A DNA stretch of 7,647 nucleotides, from the NCBI GenBank assembly GCA_018065295.1, contig JAGHTQ010000029.1, positions 1-7,647 of the forward strand, written 5' to 3'. Below, piece by piece: positions 6,274 through 7,647 of the stretch (position 1 is the stretch's first letter; each line of letters opens with the position of its first letter). The position numbers and the translations under genes were made by a program. The notes beneath the pieces were generated by a model. The model was not told the origin of the DNA. It saw nothing but the letters and a program-made list of their open reading frames with translations, and made no database searches. The DNA is from Candidatus Colimonas fimequi. Lineage in GTDB: Bacteria; Bacillota; Clostridia; Peptostreptococcales; Anaerovoracaceae.

Positions 6274-6279
6274 TATAAT
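6251..6279 (+). promoter_or_regulatory. Sigma-A-type promoter of the MBL-fold hydrolase gene
   Basis: TTGAAC (6251-6256) and a perfect TATAAT (6274-6279) are spaced by 17 nt. The expected transcription start is near 6286, which leaves a leader of about 15 nt made up almost only of the Shine-Dalgarno site AAAGGAG (6286-6292, 8 nt before ATG). This leaves no room for a riboswitch or attenuator. Confidence 0.8.
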
Positions 6280-6300
6280 TGGTCAAAAGGAGCAATTACA

Positions 6301-7119
6301 ATGAGAATAGAATACATAGGACATAGCGGCGTTCTCGTAGAAACTGAACGCCTTAATTTAATATTTGACTGTATCGTTGGACAGCCTGCCTCAGAAGATA
6401 AAGAGTGGTTTTATGACATCGGCCAGATGCCTGAACTTGATAAATCTAAGGGTACAGTGTTCTTCGTAAGCCACAACCACGGCGACCATTACGGTCCACA
6501 GATCTGGGATGCCCGCGATTATCTAGACAACGTCTATTATGTTTTGAGCAAAGATGTCCACTTCTCATCAGGAGTCCGCGCTCGCCTTAACATCACCGAG
6601 GCAGACATGCCTCGCATCAGCAGACTCAAGGGCTATACGTCAAATGACATCCAGCTGCCATGGGGCGATACTATCCACGTTGAAACAATCCCGTCAACTG
6701 ATGTTGGCGTAGCATATCTGATTCTTGCCGATGGCCACACTATCTATCATGCTGGCGACCATAATCTTTGGTTATGGGAAGAAGGCGGTGAGAAGTACAT
6801 GGCAGAAATGACTAAGAACTTTATGGGACCAGTAGAACATCTGGCAACAGTTCTCAGCCAGCCACCATTCAGCCTGGACGGAGCACCTGCTCAGATCGAG
6901 CTGGCATGCCTCCTCCTTGACGAAAGAATCGAAGGGCACATCTACGACGGCATCGATGCATACCTTAATATGCTCCCGATAAAAACCGTGCTCCCGATTC
7001 ATCAGTGGCAGGAATATTTCGTAACTGATAACTACAAGCGTGCCCGCGCAGACTTCCTGGCAGAACACGGAATTAATATTCTGAAGGTTACTGGTGAGAA
7101 TTGTAGGTTTGAGATTTAA
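6301..7119 (+). CDS. Metallo-beta-lactamase-fold hydrolase, UlaG-like
   Basis: The 272-aa cytosolic protein has the metallo-hydrolase fold. It begins with the family-typical IEYIGHSGVLVE (residues 3-14) and LIFDC (20-24). The metal motif HNHGDH (58-63) supplies His58, His60, Asp62 and His63. STDVGVAYLI (132-141) is followed by the strand motif YHAGDH (149-154) with metal-bridging Asp153. PIHQW (232-236) gives the last metal histidine, His234. This points to a two-metal site (Zn, Mn or Fe) that hydrolyses a phosphoester, lactone or similar bond. UlaG opens L-ascorbate-6-phosphate, but no ascorbate or sugar-uptake genes are present, so the substrate is unknown. About residues 155-200 form an insert rich in Trp, Glu and Pro that may shape the active site. 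It has its own promoter and divides from the redox operon. The next gene, an aldo/keto reductase, follows after a 148-bp repeat-filled gap, so co-transcription is possible because no terminator is visible between them. Confidence 0.85.
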   Translation: MRIEYIGHSGVLVETERLNLIFDCIVGQPASEDKEWFYDIGQMPELDKSKGTVFFVSHNHGDHYGPQIWDARDYLDNVYYVLSKDVHFSSGVRARLNITEADMPRISRLKGYTSNDIQLPWGDTIHVETIPSTDVGVAYLILADGHTIYHAGDHNLWLWEEGGEKYMAEMTKNFMGPVEHLATVLSQPPFSLDGAPAQIELACLLLDERIEGHIYDGIDAYLNMLPIKTVLPIHQWQEYFVTDNYKRARADFLAEHGINILKVTGENCRFEI

Positions 7120-7150
7120 TTGACGCCTTGCGCTGCTGGCTGGCGCTGCG

Positions 7151-7245
7151 ATTTAGCGCTGCGCGATTGGTGCTACAGATTGGCACCGCGATCTGGCGCT
7201 GCGCGATTGGTGCTACAAGCTAGCGCCGTAATCTGGCGCTGCGCG
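7151..7245. repeat. 40-bp tandem repeat, about 2.4 copies, built of 13-14-bp subunits
   Basis: Copies are 7151-7190, 7191-7230 and a partial 7231-7245, in exact 40-bp register. Copies 1 and 2 agree at about 31 of 40 positions. The first 27 differ at only two, and the core GCGCTGCGCGATTGGTGCTA is identical. Each copy divides into three related units of 14, 13 and 13 bp starting ATCTGGCGCTGCG, GATTGGTGCTACA and GATTGGCACCGCG. Similar words (CTGGCTGGCGCTGCG) continue leftward to about 7130. There are no unique spacers between copies, so this is not a CRISPR array. Confidence 0.85.
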
Positions 7246-7255
7246 TAACGAAACT

Positions 7256-7261
7256 GAGGTG
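7256..7261 (+). promoter_or_regulatory. Ribosome binding site of the aldo/keto reductase
   Basis: GAGGTG lies six bases before ATG 7268. It picks this ATG over the in-frame Met4 at 7277. Confidence 0.75.
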
Positions 7262-7267
7262 TGAACG

Positions 7268-7647
7268 ATGAACAAAATGGGTTTCGGATTTCAGCGTATT
7301 CCGACTCTATCAAGTGGAGACGTTGACTTCGACAAGTTAATACCGATTGTTGATAGATATATGGAGCTTGGCGGTACATTCTACGATACTGCGTATATGT
7401 ACCTGGATGGTAAGAGTGAAGAGGCTCTTAAGAAGTGTGTAGTGGAACGCTACCCTCGAGATGCCTATCAAATTCAGGACAAATTCCCCCTGTACACAAT
7501 CAAAGATCCATCGGAGTTTGATTCTTATCTGCAGCTGCAGCTAGGCCGCTGCGGACTGGATTATTTCGACTCATTCTTACTCCACTGGATGAATGACGAA
7601 ATATATCAGAAGGCTCTGAATATGTATGCATTCGAATATATGCGCAA
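7268..7647 (+). CDS. Aldo/keto reductase, 5' part
   Basis: The frame is open from ATG 7268 to the window edge, giving about 126 residues. Aldo/keto reductases reduce carbonyl groups with NAD(P)H using a (beta/alpha)8 barrel. The tetrad is visible at family spacing: Asp40 and Tyr45 in FYDTAYMY (38-45), Lys72 in IQDKFP (69-74) and His106 in FLLHW (103-107). The opening MGFGFQRIP (4-12) and the stretch DGKSEEALKK..VVERYPRD (47-65) resemble the clostridial COG1453 group. Those are about 370-400 aa long and usually carry a C-terminal 4Fe-4S domain, which would lie beyond the window and cannot be checked here. Placement behind the MBL-fold hydrolase may mean a shared transcript through the repeat region. 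Confidence 0.88.
   Translation, partial: MNKMGFGFQRIPTLSSGDVDFDKLIPIVDRYMELGGTFYDTAYMYLDGKSEEALKKCVVERYPRDAYQIQDKFPLYTIKDPSEFDSYLQLQLGRCGLDYFDSFLLHWMNDEIYQKALNMYAFEYMR

Larger units (their letters stand above)
7120..7267. other. GC-rich non-coding gap with nested repeats
   Basis: The 148 bp between the hydrolase stop and the aldo/keto reductase start hold no gene I can support. The stretch is markedly richer in G and C than the flanking genes and dominated by GCGC words. It can form several short hairpins, for example GCGCT/AGCGC (7143-7147 with 7155-7159) and AGCGCC/GGCGCT (7222-7227 with 7235-7240), both with 7-nt loops. None is followed by a T run, so a rho-independent terminator is not evident. 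No -35/-10 pair is convincing. Confidence 0.7.

Noticed and set aside
6193..6300. Riboswitch or attenuator in the divergent region
   Set aside because: Both predicted leaders are 15 nt or less, so the inverted repeats would not be transcribed as leader RNA.
7117..7165. Terminator after the MBL-fold hydrolase gene
   Set aside because: Short GCGC hairpins are present, but there is no T run after them on the + strand.
7151..7245. CRISPR-like repeat array
   Set aside because: Repeats are directly adjacent with no unique spacers, they diverge by about a quarter, and no cas gene is present.
7173..7379. Possible small gene on the - strand across the repeats
   Set aside because: It overlaps the start of the aldo/keto reductase, lacks a ribosome binding site, and its composition reflects the repeat and the reversed reductase codons.

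Overview
The window looks like chromosome from an anaerobic, low-to-mid GC Gram-positive bacterium, probably a Clostridia-type Bacillota. The evidence is a Staphylococcus-like RlmH C-terminus, strong AGGAGG ribosome binding sites, sigma-A-type promoters with 17-nt spacers, and iron-sulfur flavoproteins typical of anaerobes. The taxonomic placement is inference. I see no transposase, phage gene, CRISPR array, tRNA or rRNA.

Layout, left to right. (1) Positions 1-1136, + strand: the 3' part of rlmH (23S rRNA pseudouridine-1915 methyltransferase), then 11 bp later a 259-aa cytosolic C39-like papain-fold cysteine protease homologue of unknown role. (2) Positions 1121-1150: a perfect 13-bp hairpin with A and T tracts on its two sides. 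It serves as a shared bidirectional terminator for two convergent transcription units, and the protease-like gene's stop codon forms the start of its loop. (3) Positions 6192 down to 1170, - strand: a tight four-gene operon. It encodes a membrane-anchored SanA/YdcF-like DUF218 protein, a 124-aa unrecognised protein, a 905-aa iron-sulfur protein with two tandem GltD-like flavin modules, and a 396-aa FAD enzyme of the geranylgeranyl reductase (GGR) family. The last three junctions show translational packing: a short gap filled by the ribosome binding site, a stop codon that overlaps the next ribosome binding site, and a TAA-ATG junction with the ribosome binding site inside the upstream coding sequence. 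(4) Positions 6193-6300: a divergent promoter region with a good sigma-A promoter in each direction and inverted repeats between them. (5) Positions 6301-7119, + strand: a metallo-beta-lactamase-fold hydrolase of the UlaG-like type. (6) Positions 7120-7267: a GC-rich intergenic stretch with a 40-bp tandem repeat built from 13-14-bp subunits. (7) From 7268 to the window edge: the 5' part of an aldo/keto reductase.

The most interesting unit is the 905-aa/396-aa pair. The large protein has an N-terminal ferredoxin motif, a GltD/DPYD-type Fe-S region, a complete FAD/NAD(P) module, a second module whose nucleotide-binding signatures have decayed, and a C-terminal ferredoxin motif. It is followed with no intergenic base by a reductase whose family reduces isoprenoid double bonds. 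The simplest reading is a dedicated NAD(P)H-to-ferredoxin electron supply feeding a membrane-lipid, quinone or isoprenoid reductase. The substrate, the electron donor and the role of the two small upstream genes cannot be settled from sequence.
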